A program made the translations under genes and the position numbers. Below, piece by piece: positions 7,157 to 12,693 of a stretch of DNA of 12,693 bases (positions are counted from its first letter, which is position 1; each line of letters starts with the position of its first letter). The stretch comes from an archaeon (lineage in GTDB: Archaea; Iainarchaeota; Iainarchaeia; Iainarchaeales; GCA-2688035), in contig JASLNX010000043.1 of the NCBI GenBank assembly GCA_030745815.1, positions 1-12,693 of the forward strand, written 5' to 3'. The notes under the pieces are model-generated. The model did not search any database, was not told the origin of the DNA, and was given only the letters and a program-made list of their open reading frames with translations.

Positions 7157-7546
7157 CTAAATACCTTTGAGTTCCTTTCCTAAAATACTTTTGCTTTCTT
7201 CAACCGCTTTCTCCAGATTATATCCAAGAGGGATTGCAATTATTGTAACGTTCTTTACTTTCCCAATCTTCTTGAACAAAAGAAGTTCTGTTCCAATATC
7301 AAAATCATGGAGTGAAACAAGCTTTAATTCCTGCAGTTTGCCCAAATCCTTCACTACTTGCACTTTTTCAAGGCCCTTAGCAACATCAATTATGTATAAG
7401 TTGTCTGGTATTTCTCCAATTTCACCCAAGGAATCAATTGCCTTAAACTCTACATCCTCTAATTCTTTTCCCAGTTCTTCTGCAACCTTTAACGCAAGGC
7501 TGTCTTCCTTAACTAATGGGTTTCCTGCAACAAACACTTGCTTCAT
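7157..7546 (-). CDS. Hydrogenase maturation protease (HycI/HybD-type endopeptidase)
   Basis: This 129-residue protein fits the family of nickel-sensing endopeptidases that trim the C-terminus of the [NiFe] large subunit. It opens with FVAGNPLVKEDSLALKVAEEL (5-25), matching the family's GNxLxxDDGxGxxVAxxL. It has an acidic residue in the central strand (D54 in IIDVA), then SLHD with H80, and ends with the typical IIAIP strand (102-106). In E. coli HybD the metal ligands are Glu16, Asp62 and His93; D15, D54 and H80 would be their counterparts here by eye. The protein is shorter than the usual 150-165 residues. It faces the hydA gene, whose short C-terminal tail is the obvious substrate. A TATA-like box 27 nt before its start suggests a leaderless transcript. 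Confidence 0.8.
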   Translation of the reverse strand: MKQVFVAGNPLVKEDSLALKVAEELGKELEDVEFKAIDSLGEIGEIPDNLYIIDVAKGLEKVQVVKDLGKLQELKLVSLHDFDIGTELLLFKKIGKVKNVTIIAIPLGYNLEKAVEESKSILGKELKGI

Positions 7547-7583
7547 GAAACATTTAAAATACTTTTTAGTTTTAAACTATTCG
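7547..7583. promoter_or_regulatory. Compact divergent promoter pair for the protease and EamA genes
   Basis: The 37-bp gap between two divergent start codons holds two TATA-like elements. TTTAAAATA (7553-7561) is centred 27 nt before the plus-strand ATG at 7584, and GTTTTAAACT (7569-7578) is centred about 27 nt before the minus-strand ATG at 7546. No Shine-Dalgarno sequence is visible on either side. This fits two leaderless transcripts starting at or next to their start codons, with the promoters interleaved. Confidence 0.55.
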
Positions 7584-8498
7584 ATGAATGAATCAAGAGG
7601 ATTATTGCTTGTTTTTTGTACAGCCCTTGTTAGCGGGGTCTCAATTTTCCTAAATAGCTTTGCCGTATCTGGATTTAACCCGTTTGCATTCACTTTCTTA
7701 AAAAACGCTCTTGTAGCGGTTTTCCTGCTCTCCCTTATCTTACTTCTAAAAGAATCCAGCTCTCTTAAATCTCTTTCAAGGAGCCAGTGGTTATCCCTTG
7801 CATCAATTGGCCTTATTGGCGGAAGCATTCCGTTTCTTTTGTTCTTTTACGCATTAAAACTTTCAACTCCTGCAACAGCTGGTTTTGTTCACAAGACCCT
7901 TTTCATCTGGGCAAGCGTTCTTGCAATCGTCTTCCTCCGGGAAAAGATCTCAAAAGGTTTTTTGGCCGGCGCACTGCTGTTACTTGCAGGAAACTTTATT
8001 TTCTTTGGGCCGGTTTCGTTTGGTTTTCCAGAACTTCTTGTTCTCGGCGCAACCGTTCTTTGGGCAGCTGAAAACGTTCTTTCAAAGCACGTGTTAAAAA
8101 ATACGCAGGCAAGGTTAGTTATGTTTGGAAGGATGTTTTTTGGTTCAGCGTTTATTCTTGCATTTCTCGTCTTTACTAACCAACTCCAGTTTGCCTTCTC
8201 ACTTTCATTTCCGCAAATCCAGTGGCTGCTCCTTACCTCTTCTCTTTTGTTCCTTTTTGTTTTCACTTACTATTCAGGCCTAAAATACATCCCGGTTCAC
8301 AAGGCCGCATCAATTCTTCTCTTAGCACAGCCAATTACTGCAGTTCTCTCCTTTGCCTTTTTGGGAAAGCAAATTGCGTTTAATCAAGCAATTGGCCTTT
8401 CACTAATTGTTACTGGCGCAGTCCTTGTTGTTGGCGTAAGCATTGTTTTTTCAACTGTTAAAAGAAGGGCGGTTTCCCTTGCCGGAATCAAATTTTAA
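7584..8498 (+). CDS. EamA/DMT-superfamily membrane transporter
   Basis: The 304-residue product has about ten hydrophobic segments (roughly 6-26, 36-56, 68-90, 97-118, 124-141, 148-168, 181-198, 212-231, 240-260 and 267-290), arranged as two five-helix halves as in EamA/RhaT-type drug/metabolite transporters. FLREKIS after the fourth helix and the LAQPITAVLSFAFLGKQ stretch before the last are family-typical. The substrate cannot be told from sequence; amino acids, nucleosides and other metabolites are all known for the family. The frame stays open upstream to 7167, but that part lies antisense to the protease gene; the ATG at 7584 begins a normal first helix and has a well-spaced TATA box. 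The 3' end overlaps the next gene, so the two are probably co-transcribed. Confidence 0.88.
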   Translation: MNESRGLLLVFCTALVSGVSIFLNSFAVSGFNPFAFTFLKNALVAVFLLSLILLLKESSSLKSLSRSQWLSLASIGLIGGSIPFLLFFYALKLSTPATAGFVHKTLFIWASVLAIVFLREKISKGFLAGALLLLAGNFIFFGPVSFGFPELLVLGATVLWAAENVLSKHVLKNTQARLVMFGRMFFGSAFILAFLVFTNQLQFAFSLSFPQIQWLLLTSSLLFLFVFTYYSGLKYIPVHKAASILLLAQPITAVLSFAFLGKQIAFNQAIGLSLIVTGAVLVVGVSIVFSTVKRRAVSLAGIKF

Positions 8499-9195
8499 TT
8501 CTTTAATTAGGGCGTGCAAGTATTCTCTTATTCCAAACGAGCTTGGCTACTGTGGCCCTGAAGGAAGTTTTGAAGAGTTTCTTAAATTTATTAAAGCTCC
8601 GTCCACTGAGGGCGCTGAAATAGTAAAACCTCTTTTGCAGCAGTTTAATGCCCTTTTTCCTTATCTTGAATTAATTGCCAGATGCAACGACCTTGAGCCT
8701 TTTAACGAGCAGGTAATTGAAGCCTACTGGGTTGGAAACAGCCTTCTTGAAAGCGTTTCAAAAAGGGAGCTTCAAAAAACCGTTCTTTTATTCCAGACCC
8801 TTGGCTTGCCAAGAAGTATTGCGGAAAGAAAGGCGGCAGAGCTTCCAACAGACCTTCTTCCACATCATTCTTTTCACGTTCTCTACGTTAACTTTATTTC
8901 GCAAAAGGTTAAACCCATTGTTAAAAATCTTGGAGAATGCATTGTACAGCGGGCCAAGGTTGTTGAAGAAACAGATAAGGGAATTGTTGCAAATGGAATA
9001 ACTCTTTTTTCAGAGTCCGGTGAATTAAAGCTTCGTGAAAAAGAAAGAACTCTCAAGAACCCGTTTGAACTTGAGTTAACCAAAGGCGATTTAATTTCGG
9101 TTCACTGGGGCAATGCAGTTGAAAAAATCTCAGAAGAACAGACAAAGCAGCTTAAAAAGTACACTGAGCTAACGCTTTCAACGCTCAGCCAGTAA
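8479..9195 (+). CDS. DUF6390-like protein, probable hydrogenase-associated accessory
   Basis: The product is about 238 residues from the TTG at 8479. Its conserved-looking blocks are IPNELGYCGPEG (18-29), FPYLELIA (60-67), EAYWVGNSLL (81-90), HHSFHVLYV (129-137) and GDLISVHWG (203-211). I associate this pattern, mainly the LGYCGP and EAYWxGN blocks, with the uncharacterised family DUF6390, found in my recollection near [NiFe] hydrogenase and HypC genes in other prokaryotes; I could not run a search. Histidines H129, H130, H133 and H209 and Cys 13 and 25 could bind metal. The start is uncertain: TTG 8479 overlaps the transporter gene by 20 nt, and TTG 8443 would extend it by 12 residues. It ends convergently, 11 nt inside the small minus-strand ORF that follows hypC. 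Confidence 0.7.
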   Translation: MPESNFNSLIRACKYSLIPNELGYCGPEGSFEEFLKFIKAPSTEGAEIVKPLLQQFNALFPYLELIARCNDLEPFNEQVIEAYWVGNSLLESVSKRELQKTVLLFQTLGLPRSIAERKAAELPTDLLPHHSFHVLYVNFISQKVKPIVKNLGECIVQRAKVVEETDKGIVANGITLFSESGELKLREKERTLKNPFELELTKGDLISVHWGNAVEKISEEQTKQLKKYTELTLSTLSQ

Positions 9196-9391
9196 TATCA
9201 ATTATACGGCCTGTGTCGTTGTCCAGGTGTCTTCTCTTCCTTGGCTTCTTATTTTGCGGCTTTTTCGGCGCCTTCTTCTTTTTTTTCTTATTTTCCGATA
9301 AATTTCCTTTTGGTTTTTTCCCGACTTGGGACGCTCCAAGTATTCCTGGGATGCGGGGAACACGCCTACGGTTTGTTCTTCCGATTCTCAC
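9185..9391 (-). CDS. Possible Lys-rich small protein downstream of hypC
   Basis: This is a 68-residue reading frame, highly basic and low-complexity (a run of six Lys near 37-42, then KKPQNKKPRKRR), ending in a less biased tail (DNDTGRIIDITG). It overlaps the hypC 3' end by 26 nt and the convergent DUF6390-like gene by 11 nt, so it would be the second gene of a hypC operon. The Lys run comes from an 8-base homopolymer (9279-9286 on the plus strand). No family is recognised. A chance frame in low-complexity sequence is a fair alternative, though no better frame explains the interval. Confidence 0.4.
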   Translation of the reverse strand: MRIGRTNRRRVPRIPGILGASQVGKKPKGNLSENKKKKKKAPKKPQNKKPRKRRHLDNDTGRIIDITG

Positions 9392-9590
9392 TCAAAATCC
9401 TCCAGGTTTCCTTGGCCTCTTCTTCTTCAATTCTTTCAACAATAAATCCCTGTTGCACTAGAACAAATTCGCCTTTGCTGGCGTTAATTATGTTGTTGAA
9501 CACTTCTCGCTTTACTCCTGGCTGTTCAATAATTGCTTTTTGTCCTTTCTCCCTTAGTTCAACAACTTTTGCTGGAATGGCCAAACACAC
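9366..9590 (-). CDS. hypC: Hydrogenase maturation chaperone HypC/HybG
   Basis: The 74-residue product starts MCLAIPAKVVEL, the HypC signature; after Met removal the N-terminal Cys (C2) is the residue that binds the Fe(CN)2CO precursor and the large subunit. GVKREVFNNII (25-35), GEFVLVQQGFIVERI (40-54) and EEAKETWRIL (57-66) follow the family pattern. At the usual VHxGFA site the His (His51 in E. coli HypC) is replaced by Gln (Q46), which is unusual. The start is GTG at 9590, with GGTGA (9601-9597) as ribosome binding site 6 nt before it. HypC works with HypD to build the active-site iron unit for HydA; the other Hyp proteins are outside the window. It is divergent from the ferredoxin gene. 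Confidence 0.93.
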   Translation of the reverse strand: MCLAIPAKVVELREKGQKAIIEQPGVKREVFNNIINASKGEFVLVQQGFIVERIEEEEAKETWRILSENRKNKP

Positions 9591-9653
9591 GTAATTTCAC
9601 CAAAAAAAGAATGCTTTAAAACCCTTATTAAGCTATTTTTTTAGAGTGGTTTA
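9591..9653. promoter_or_regulatory. Divergent hypC / ferredoxin promoter region
   Basis: The 63-bp gap is A/T-rich. For the ferredoxin, CTTTAAAAC (9614-9622) is a plausible TATA box, about 36 nt before the ATG at 9654, with GAGTGGTT (9643-9650) near the start. For hypC the complement of the T-run at 9636-9642 is a TATA candidate far enough upstream to include its GGTGA site in the transcript. The assignments rest on spacing only. Confidence 0.4.
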
Positions 9654-9830
9654 ATGGTTGTAACTAATGATGCTGAAAAATGCTGTTACTGCGGCGGATG
9701 TGTTGGAAGCTGCCCGGTTCAGGCCCTAGAACTTAAAGACGGCAGAATTGTTGTTGACTTGGAAAAATGCACTTCCTGCGGGAACTGTGTTAAAATTTGT
9801 CCTGTTGCGGCAATGGAGATTAAGAAGTGA
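9654..9830 (+). CDS. Small 2[4Fe-4S] ferredoxin
   Basis: The 58-residue protein is almost entirely two ferredoxin motifs. The first is C10 or C11/C13/C16 with C20-P, and the second C39/C42/C45 with C49-P, each CxxCxxCxxxCP. An extra cysteine (C10-C11 pair) sits at the start of the first motif. It is an electron carrier for low-potential reactions in the cytoplasm. Its last bases overlap the next gene by 4 nt (GTGA), so it is translationally coupled to the geranylgeranyl reductase, and the obvious role is to feed that enzyme. Adjacent ferredoxin and reductase genes also occur in Methanosarcina acetivorans, where the ferredoxin supports full lipid saturation (established for that organism). The ATG is the only sensible start. 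Confidence 0.93.
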   Translation: MVVTNDAEKCCYCGGCVGSCPVQALELKDGRIVVDLEKCTSCGNCVKICPVAAMEIKK

Positions 9831-11026
9831 TTAAAATGCGTGAATTTGACGTAATAATTGTTGGAGCAGGCCCTGCAGGGCTTCGTGCTGCAGACAAGCT
9901 TGCAAAGGCCAAATTGAGCGTTCTTTGTTTGGATAAGAAGCAGGAAATTGGAGTTCCAAAGCGCTGCGCTGAAGGCCTTGGCCTTGGCTGGTTTAAGAGG
10001 CTTGGATTAAAGCCTGATCCAAGTTGGGCAGTGCAGGAAATCAGGGGAGCAGCACTTTACGCTCCAAGCGGAAAAATGGTTGAAATGCGCTTTCCTGAAA
10101 CAAACGGTTATGTTCTTGAAAGGCGAGTTTTTGAAAAATATCTTGCAGCGCAGGCTGCTGAAAACGGGGCCTTAATTAAAACAAAAGCAGACGCTTTTGA
10201 GTTTGAAAGAGCGGGCGGAAAGGTTAATGTAAAGGTTCGCGAAGGAAGCGAAGTTGTTGAGTACTCTGCAAAGCTGATTTTTGCCTGCGACGGGGTTGAA
10301 ACACTGACCGCTCGTAGACTCGGGGTTAACACCACAATGCCTCTTGCAGACTATGACTCAGGTTACCAGTATGAGATGGCAAACATTGATTTTGAGAACA
10401 CTGATCTCATAAACATTTTCTTTGGAACAGAAATTGCCCCGCGCGGTTACCTTTGGATTTTCCCAAAGGGGGAGCACCAGGCAAATGTTGGAATTGGAAT
10501 AGGCGGAACAAACGAAAAGACCGCCAAGTACTATTTGGACAAGTTTATTGAAACCCAGCCAGGGCTAAAGAAGGGCTCAATTATTGAGGTAAACTGCGGA
10601 TGCGTTCCGGTTGGTGCTTTTTTAGAGGACATGACGGCTGATAACTTACTTATTGCAGGGGACGCTGCTCATCAGGTTAATCCAATTCACGGTGGAGGAA
10701 TTGGCCTTGCAATGGAGGGAGCTGATATTGCAAGCGATGTTGCAATCAAGGCCTTTAAGGAAAACGACTTTTCGCACGATTTTCTAAAGCAGTACAACGG
10801 ACTGTGGTACGAAGCGCGCGGAAACAAGTTGAAGGCAATTCTCAAAAAAAGGCACATGTTTGAAAACTTGCACGACAAAGACTTTGAAACCCTTGCAGCA
10901 AACATTTCCGGCGACGACGTTATGAAGCTTTCAGCCGGAGACCTTGTTGAGACAGCAAAGGTTGTTACAAAAAAACTTATTAGAAGCCCAGGGCTTGTTA
11001 AGGTAATGCTGAAGTATTTGAAATAA
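9827..11026 (+). CDS. Geranylgeranyl reductase (digeranylgeranylglycerophospholipid reductase family)
   Basis: The 399-residue flavoprotein hydrogenates the double bonds of geranylgeranyl chains in archaeal ether lipids, giving saturated phytanyl membranes. The N-terminal dinucleotide fold shows VGAGPAG (12-18). PKRCAEG (44-50) holds C47, in the family's conserved Cys motif; RGYLWIFPKG (206-215) and AGDAAHQVNPIHGGGIGLAM (277-296) are the FAD-binding and substrate-cavity blocks of the ChlP/GGR family. Length matches the family. GTG 9827 overlaps the ferredoxin stop and has GGAG (9815-9818) 8 nt upstream; ATG 9836, three codons later, is the alternative start. The lipid role is inferred from family; related enzymes reduce other polyprenyl groups. 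Confidence 0.9.
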   Translation: MIKMREFDVIIVGAGPAGLRAADKLAKAKLSVLCLDKKQEIGVPKRCAEGLGLGWFKRLGLKPDPSWAVQEIRGAALYAPSGKMVEMRFPETNGYVLERRVFEKYLAAQAAENGALIKTKADAFEFERAGGKVNVKVREGSEVVEYSAKLIFACDGVETLTARRLGVNTTMPLADYDSGYQYEMANIDFENTDLINIFFGTEIAPRGYLWIFPKGEHQANVGIGIGGTNEKTAKYYLDKFIETQPGLKKGSIIEVNCGCVPVGAFLEDMTADNLLIAGDAAHQVNPIHGGGIGLAMEGADIASDVAIKAFKENDFSHDFLKQYNGLWYEARGNKLKAILKKRHMFENLHDKDFETLAANISGDDVMKLSAGDLVETAKVVTKKLIRSPGLVKVMLKYLK

Positions 11027-11060
11027 AGTATTATTTTAAATCTAAAGAACTAATTATATT
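11027..11060 (+). promoter_or_regulatory. Probable leaderless promoter of the 160-residue gene
   Basis: TTTTAAAT at 11034-11041 is centred about 24 nt before the ATG at 11061, and no Shine-Dalgarno sequence precedes the start. This fits the leaderless pattern seen at several other genes here, so the gene is probably transcribed separately from the lipid reductase. Confidence 0.45.
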
Positions 11061-11543
11061 ATGCCTCTACCAAAACCACCTGTTTGGAGTGTAAATCGCA
11101 AAAGGCTTGATAAAATAGAAATCAAAAAACTTAACGCTAGTGAAGTTGAAAAGCGACCTACTTTACCAACTACTCAACGTGATCGTGCGTACAATATAAT
11201 TGCAAGCGCCAAAAGGCCTGTATTATTCAAGCGTCCCAAGTTTGGCGAAAAGCCGGTTGTCGTGTTTTTCTGTGTGCTTGGACAGTCAAGTCATTACAAT
11301 GCTAGAATACTTTCCGATTGGATGCGTGAAAAAGGTTTGCAGGGCAAATTTGAAGTCAAGTATTTTGCATTATTTGAATCTGCCCTTCAGGCAGCACCAG
11401 AGAGCGTAACCAAGGAAAGGTTTGGCAAATTTTATCAATCAGCGCATGTTGCAGTACCTGCTAAATGGGAGCGTACACACTCTATTTCTGATAGACAAGT
11501 AAGAGGCCTTTACAACAGAATAGAAAAGCTTTTGAGTACTTGA
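11061..11543 (+). CDS. Unknown 160-residue protein; weak resemblance to a degenerate LMW-phosphatase-like fold
   Basis: I do not recognise the family with confidence. The first 55 residues are basic and proline-containing, with no clear domain. From about residue 66 a hydrophobic strand ends in a loop (VVVFFCVLGQSSHYNA, 66-81), then a helix, a second strand (FEVKYFAL, 97-104), and later HVAVPAKWERTHSISD (129-144). This strand-loop-helix layout resembles low-molecular-weight protein tyrosine phosphatases, whose loop is Cx5R-S, but the catalytic Arg is not at its place, so enzyme activity is doubtful and the similarity is inference. No cysteine clusters or membrane segments are seen. It stands alone, with its own TATA-like box, between the lipid genes and a convergent small gene. 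Confidence 0.75.
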   Translation: MPLPKPPVWSVNRKRLDKIEIKKLNASEVEKRPTLPTTQRDRAYNIIASAKRPVLFKRPKFGEKPVVVFFCVLGQSSHYNARILSDWMREKGLQGKFEVKYFALFESALQAAPESVTKERFGKFYQSAHVAVPAKWERTHSISDRQVRGLYNRIEKLLST

Positions 11544-11610
11544 AAGCTAATAAGAAACAGGTCTACTTACAATAAACTGATTAATAGCTTACCACGGATT
11601 TTCTGGAGCT

Positions 11611-11850
11611 TTATCTCCTTTTCTTTTGCCCCCGCCTTTGCGTCTGTCCTTTTCGTAAGTAACTAAGAATAACAGCCTGCTTTGAATTTTTTCCGCCTGG
11701 TGAGGTGTATTCAAAAAAGCCCTCTTTTGAGCGTACTTCCGTATTCTTCCTTCGCTCTGATACTTTGCCTCTTACGCCGCCGCTTCTTTTTAACCTCTTG
11801 GCAGCTTTAGTTCTTGTTTTAGGTCGCGGGGTTGCAGTTTTGCGCCTCAT
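11611..11850 (-). CDS. Small, very basic protein of unknown function
   Basis: The 79-residue product is dominated by Arg and Lys at both ends (MRRKTATPRPKTRTKAAKR at the start; QTQRRGQKKRR at the end), with a central less charged part (GFFEYTSPGGKNSKQAVILS, 44-63). It resembles no family I can name; a nucleic-acid- or ribosome-binding role is suggested by composition alone. Support for a real gene is a TATA-like AATTTAAAT at 11874-11882, centred about 28 nt before the ATG, and good packing between its neighbours (67-bp gap to the convergent gene). It is divergent from the NFACT gene. Confidence 0.6.
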   Translation of the reverse strand: MRRKTATPRPKTRTKAAKRLKRSGGVRGKVSERRKNTEVRSKEGFFEYTSPGGKNSKQAVILSYLRKGQTQRRGQKKRR

Positions 11851-11965
11851 AACTATAATCTAGGCTCCCGAGGAATTTAAATCTTTGTATTAAGTAGAAC
11901 AAAGGATTTGACGAGGCTTTAGTTTCCCAAATCTATTTAAACTAGCTTTTCCCTAATTCTTTTCT
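11851..11965. promoter_or_regulatory. Divergent promoter region between the basic small gene and NFACT
   Basis: The 115-bp gap has one TATA-like element per side: AATTTAAAT (11874-11882) for the minus gene, and TATTTAAAC (11934-11942), centred about 28 nt before the NFACT ATG at 11966. No Shine-Dalgarno is evident at either start, so both transcripts may be leaderless. An inverted repeat (11879-11909) overlaps the minus-strand TATA box. Confidence 0.5.
11879..11909. repeat. Imperfect inverted repeat upstream of NFACT
   Basis: AAATCTTTGT (11879-11888) pairs with ACAAAGGATTT (11899-11909) over 10 base pairs with one bulged G and a 10-nt spacer. The core (ATYCTTTG, spacer, CAAAGGRAT, with the same single extra G in the right arm) is like the repeat at 303-336. 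It overlaps the TATA-like box of the minus-strand gene, as expected of a repressor site. Confidence 0.45.
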
Positions 11966-12693
11966 ATGCAAATCCCAAATATTTCCTTAGCTTACGAGAT
12001 TGCAGAGCTCTCTCCCTTAATTGAAGACAGTATTCTTCGAAAGGTTCAAGAGCTTTCAAACAATTGGCTAAAGTTAAAGCTTCAAACAAGGCAGGGTACA
12101 AAAGATTTGGTTATTACTCCAAACGCCTTTTTTGTTACCTCTTATTCCCTTCCTGCAAAGCAAAACACTTCAGGCTTTGGGGCATTTCTTCGAAAACGTA
12201 TTTCAAACAAGAAGATTCTTTCCCTAAAGCAGCACTCCCTTGACAGAATAACATTACTAGAGTTTGACGAATACTTTCTTGTGTTAGAACTCTTTGCAAA
12301 AGGCAACATTATTCTTGTAACAAAGGAAATGGAGATTGTGTCAGCCTACAGAAAGGAACAGTGGAAGGACAGAAAGATTTCAAAGGGCCAGCCCTACAAA
12401 TTTCCTTCCTCAAAAGGCCTTAGCCCGCTTGAGGCATCTCCTGCGCAGCTAAAGGGACTTTTTTCCAAATCAACTGCTGACTGCATTAGAACTCTTGTGT
12501 CATCCCTAAACATTGCTCCCTTTGCAGGAGAAGAGGCCTTTATTAGAGCAGGCGTTGAAAAAACCCTCCCAGCAGCCAAGCTTTCTCTTCCCAAACTAAA
12601 AAAGCTTTTGGCGGAATTAAAGGGCATTTATTCAATTGATTTGAAAAAGCTAAAGCCAGGAATTTCAGGTGAAAAGTTGCTTCCGTTCAAAGG
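11966..12693 (+). CDS. NFACT family protein (Rqc2/NEMF/FbpA-like), N-terminal part cut by window edge
   Basis: An ATG at 11966 opens a frame that continues to the window edge (242 codons). It is the NFACT-N region: GFGAFLRKRI (70-79), DRI (93-95), a strand pair ending LVLELFAKGNIILV (105-118), then KGQPYKFP (140-147), and a helix-hairpin-helix-like LNIAPFAGEEAFIRAGVE (181-198). Archaeal NFACT proteins belong to the Rqc2/NEMF/RqcH family, which binds 50S-peptidyl-tRNA complexes from stalled ribosomes in quality control; the coiled coil and later domains lie outside the window. No Shine-Dalgarno is visible, and a TATA-like box 28 nt upstream suggests a leaderless mRNA. Confidence 0.92.
   Translation, partial: MQIPNISLAYEIAELSPLIEDSILRKVQELSNNWLKLKLQTRQGTKDLVITPNAFFVTSYSLPAKQNTSGFGAFLRKRISNKKILSLKQHSLDRITLLEFDEYFLVLELFAKGNIILVTKEMEIVSAYRKEQWKDRKISKGQPYKFPSSKGLSPLEASPAQLKGLFSKSTADCIRTLVSSLNIAPFAGEEAFIRAGVEKTLPAAKLSLPKLKKLLAELKGIYSIDLKKLKPGISGEKLLPFK

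Noticed and set aside
7167..7583. N-terminal extension of the EamA frame upstream of ATG 7584
   Set aside because: It lies wholly antisense to the maturation protease and adds 139 non-family residues; the ATG at 7584 starts a normal first helix with a well-placed TATA-like box.
9213..9594. Two hydrophobic, Phe-rich plus-strand frames (82 and 117 residues)
   Set aside because: They are antisense to hypC and its Lys-rich follower; Phe runs are what Lys-rich codons give on the other strand.
11534..11592. Possible bidirectional terminator hairpin (AAGCTA near 11544 with TAGCTT near 11585)
   Set aside because: Only six base pairs match across a spacer of more than 30 nt, which is not convincing in A/T-rich sequence.

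Overview
The window reads as a piece of a compact archaeal chromosome, most likely from a DPANN-type lineage (Diapherotrites, Woesearchaeota and relatives are candidates; this is inference, not proof). Archaeal signs are a geranylgeranyl reductase of the ether-lipid pathway, a thermococcal-style group 3b [NiFe] hydrogenase operon, an NFACT-family gene, TATA-like boxes 24-28 nt before start codons of apparently leaderless genes, and gene spacing of a few bases or less. A bacterial-type (class I) GAPDH, instead of the type II enzyme usual in archaea, points to acquired glycolytic genes.

Layout. 1-264 (-) is the N-terminal part of a GalT-like nucleotidyltransferase cut by the window edge. Divergent from it, 411-6574 (+) is a tight run: GAPDH, a divergent PGK, then hydB-hydG-hydD-hydA, the four subunits of a cytoplasmic NAD(P)-linked group 3b [NiFe] hydrogenase (sulfhydrogenase). 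Facing it, 6571-7546 (-) holds a hydrogenase maturation protease followed by an unrecognised basic 194-residue protein. From a shared 37-bp divergent promoter region, 7584-9195 (+) carries an EamA-type membrane transporter overlapping a DUF6390-like protein. 9185-9590 (-) holds HypC and a possible Lys-rich small ORF. 9654-11026 (+) is a two-[4Fe-4S] ferredoxin overlapping a geranylgeranyl reductase. 11061-11543 (+) is an unknown 160-residue protein, 11611-11850 (-) a tiny very basic protein, and 11966-12693 (+) the start of an NFACT/Rqc2-like gene that runs off the right edge.

How it fits together. GAPDH and PGK would give reduced cofactor and ATP; the hydrogenase downstream can reoxidise NAD(P)H by making H2 (or run in reverse), so the left half looks like a fermentative energy module. 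The right half supplies part of the hydrogenase's assembly (C-terminal protease, HypC, perhaps the DUF6390-like protein), while HypA/B/D/E/F are not in the window. The ferredoxin-reductase pair saturates isoprenoid lipids.

The points most worth a second look are: the PGK with several substituted substrate-binding positions; the HypC whose usual His is Gln; the unknown protein co-operonic with the hydrogenase protease; the DUF6390-like protein embedded in the maturation neighbourhood; and two similar imperfect inverted repeats (303-336 and 11879-11909) placed in divergent promoter regions. I saw no tRNA, rRNA, CRISPR array, transposase or attachment site.
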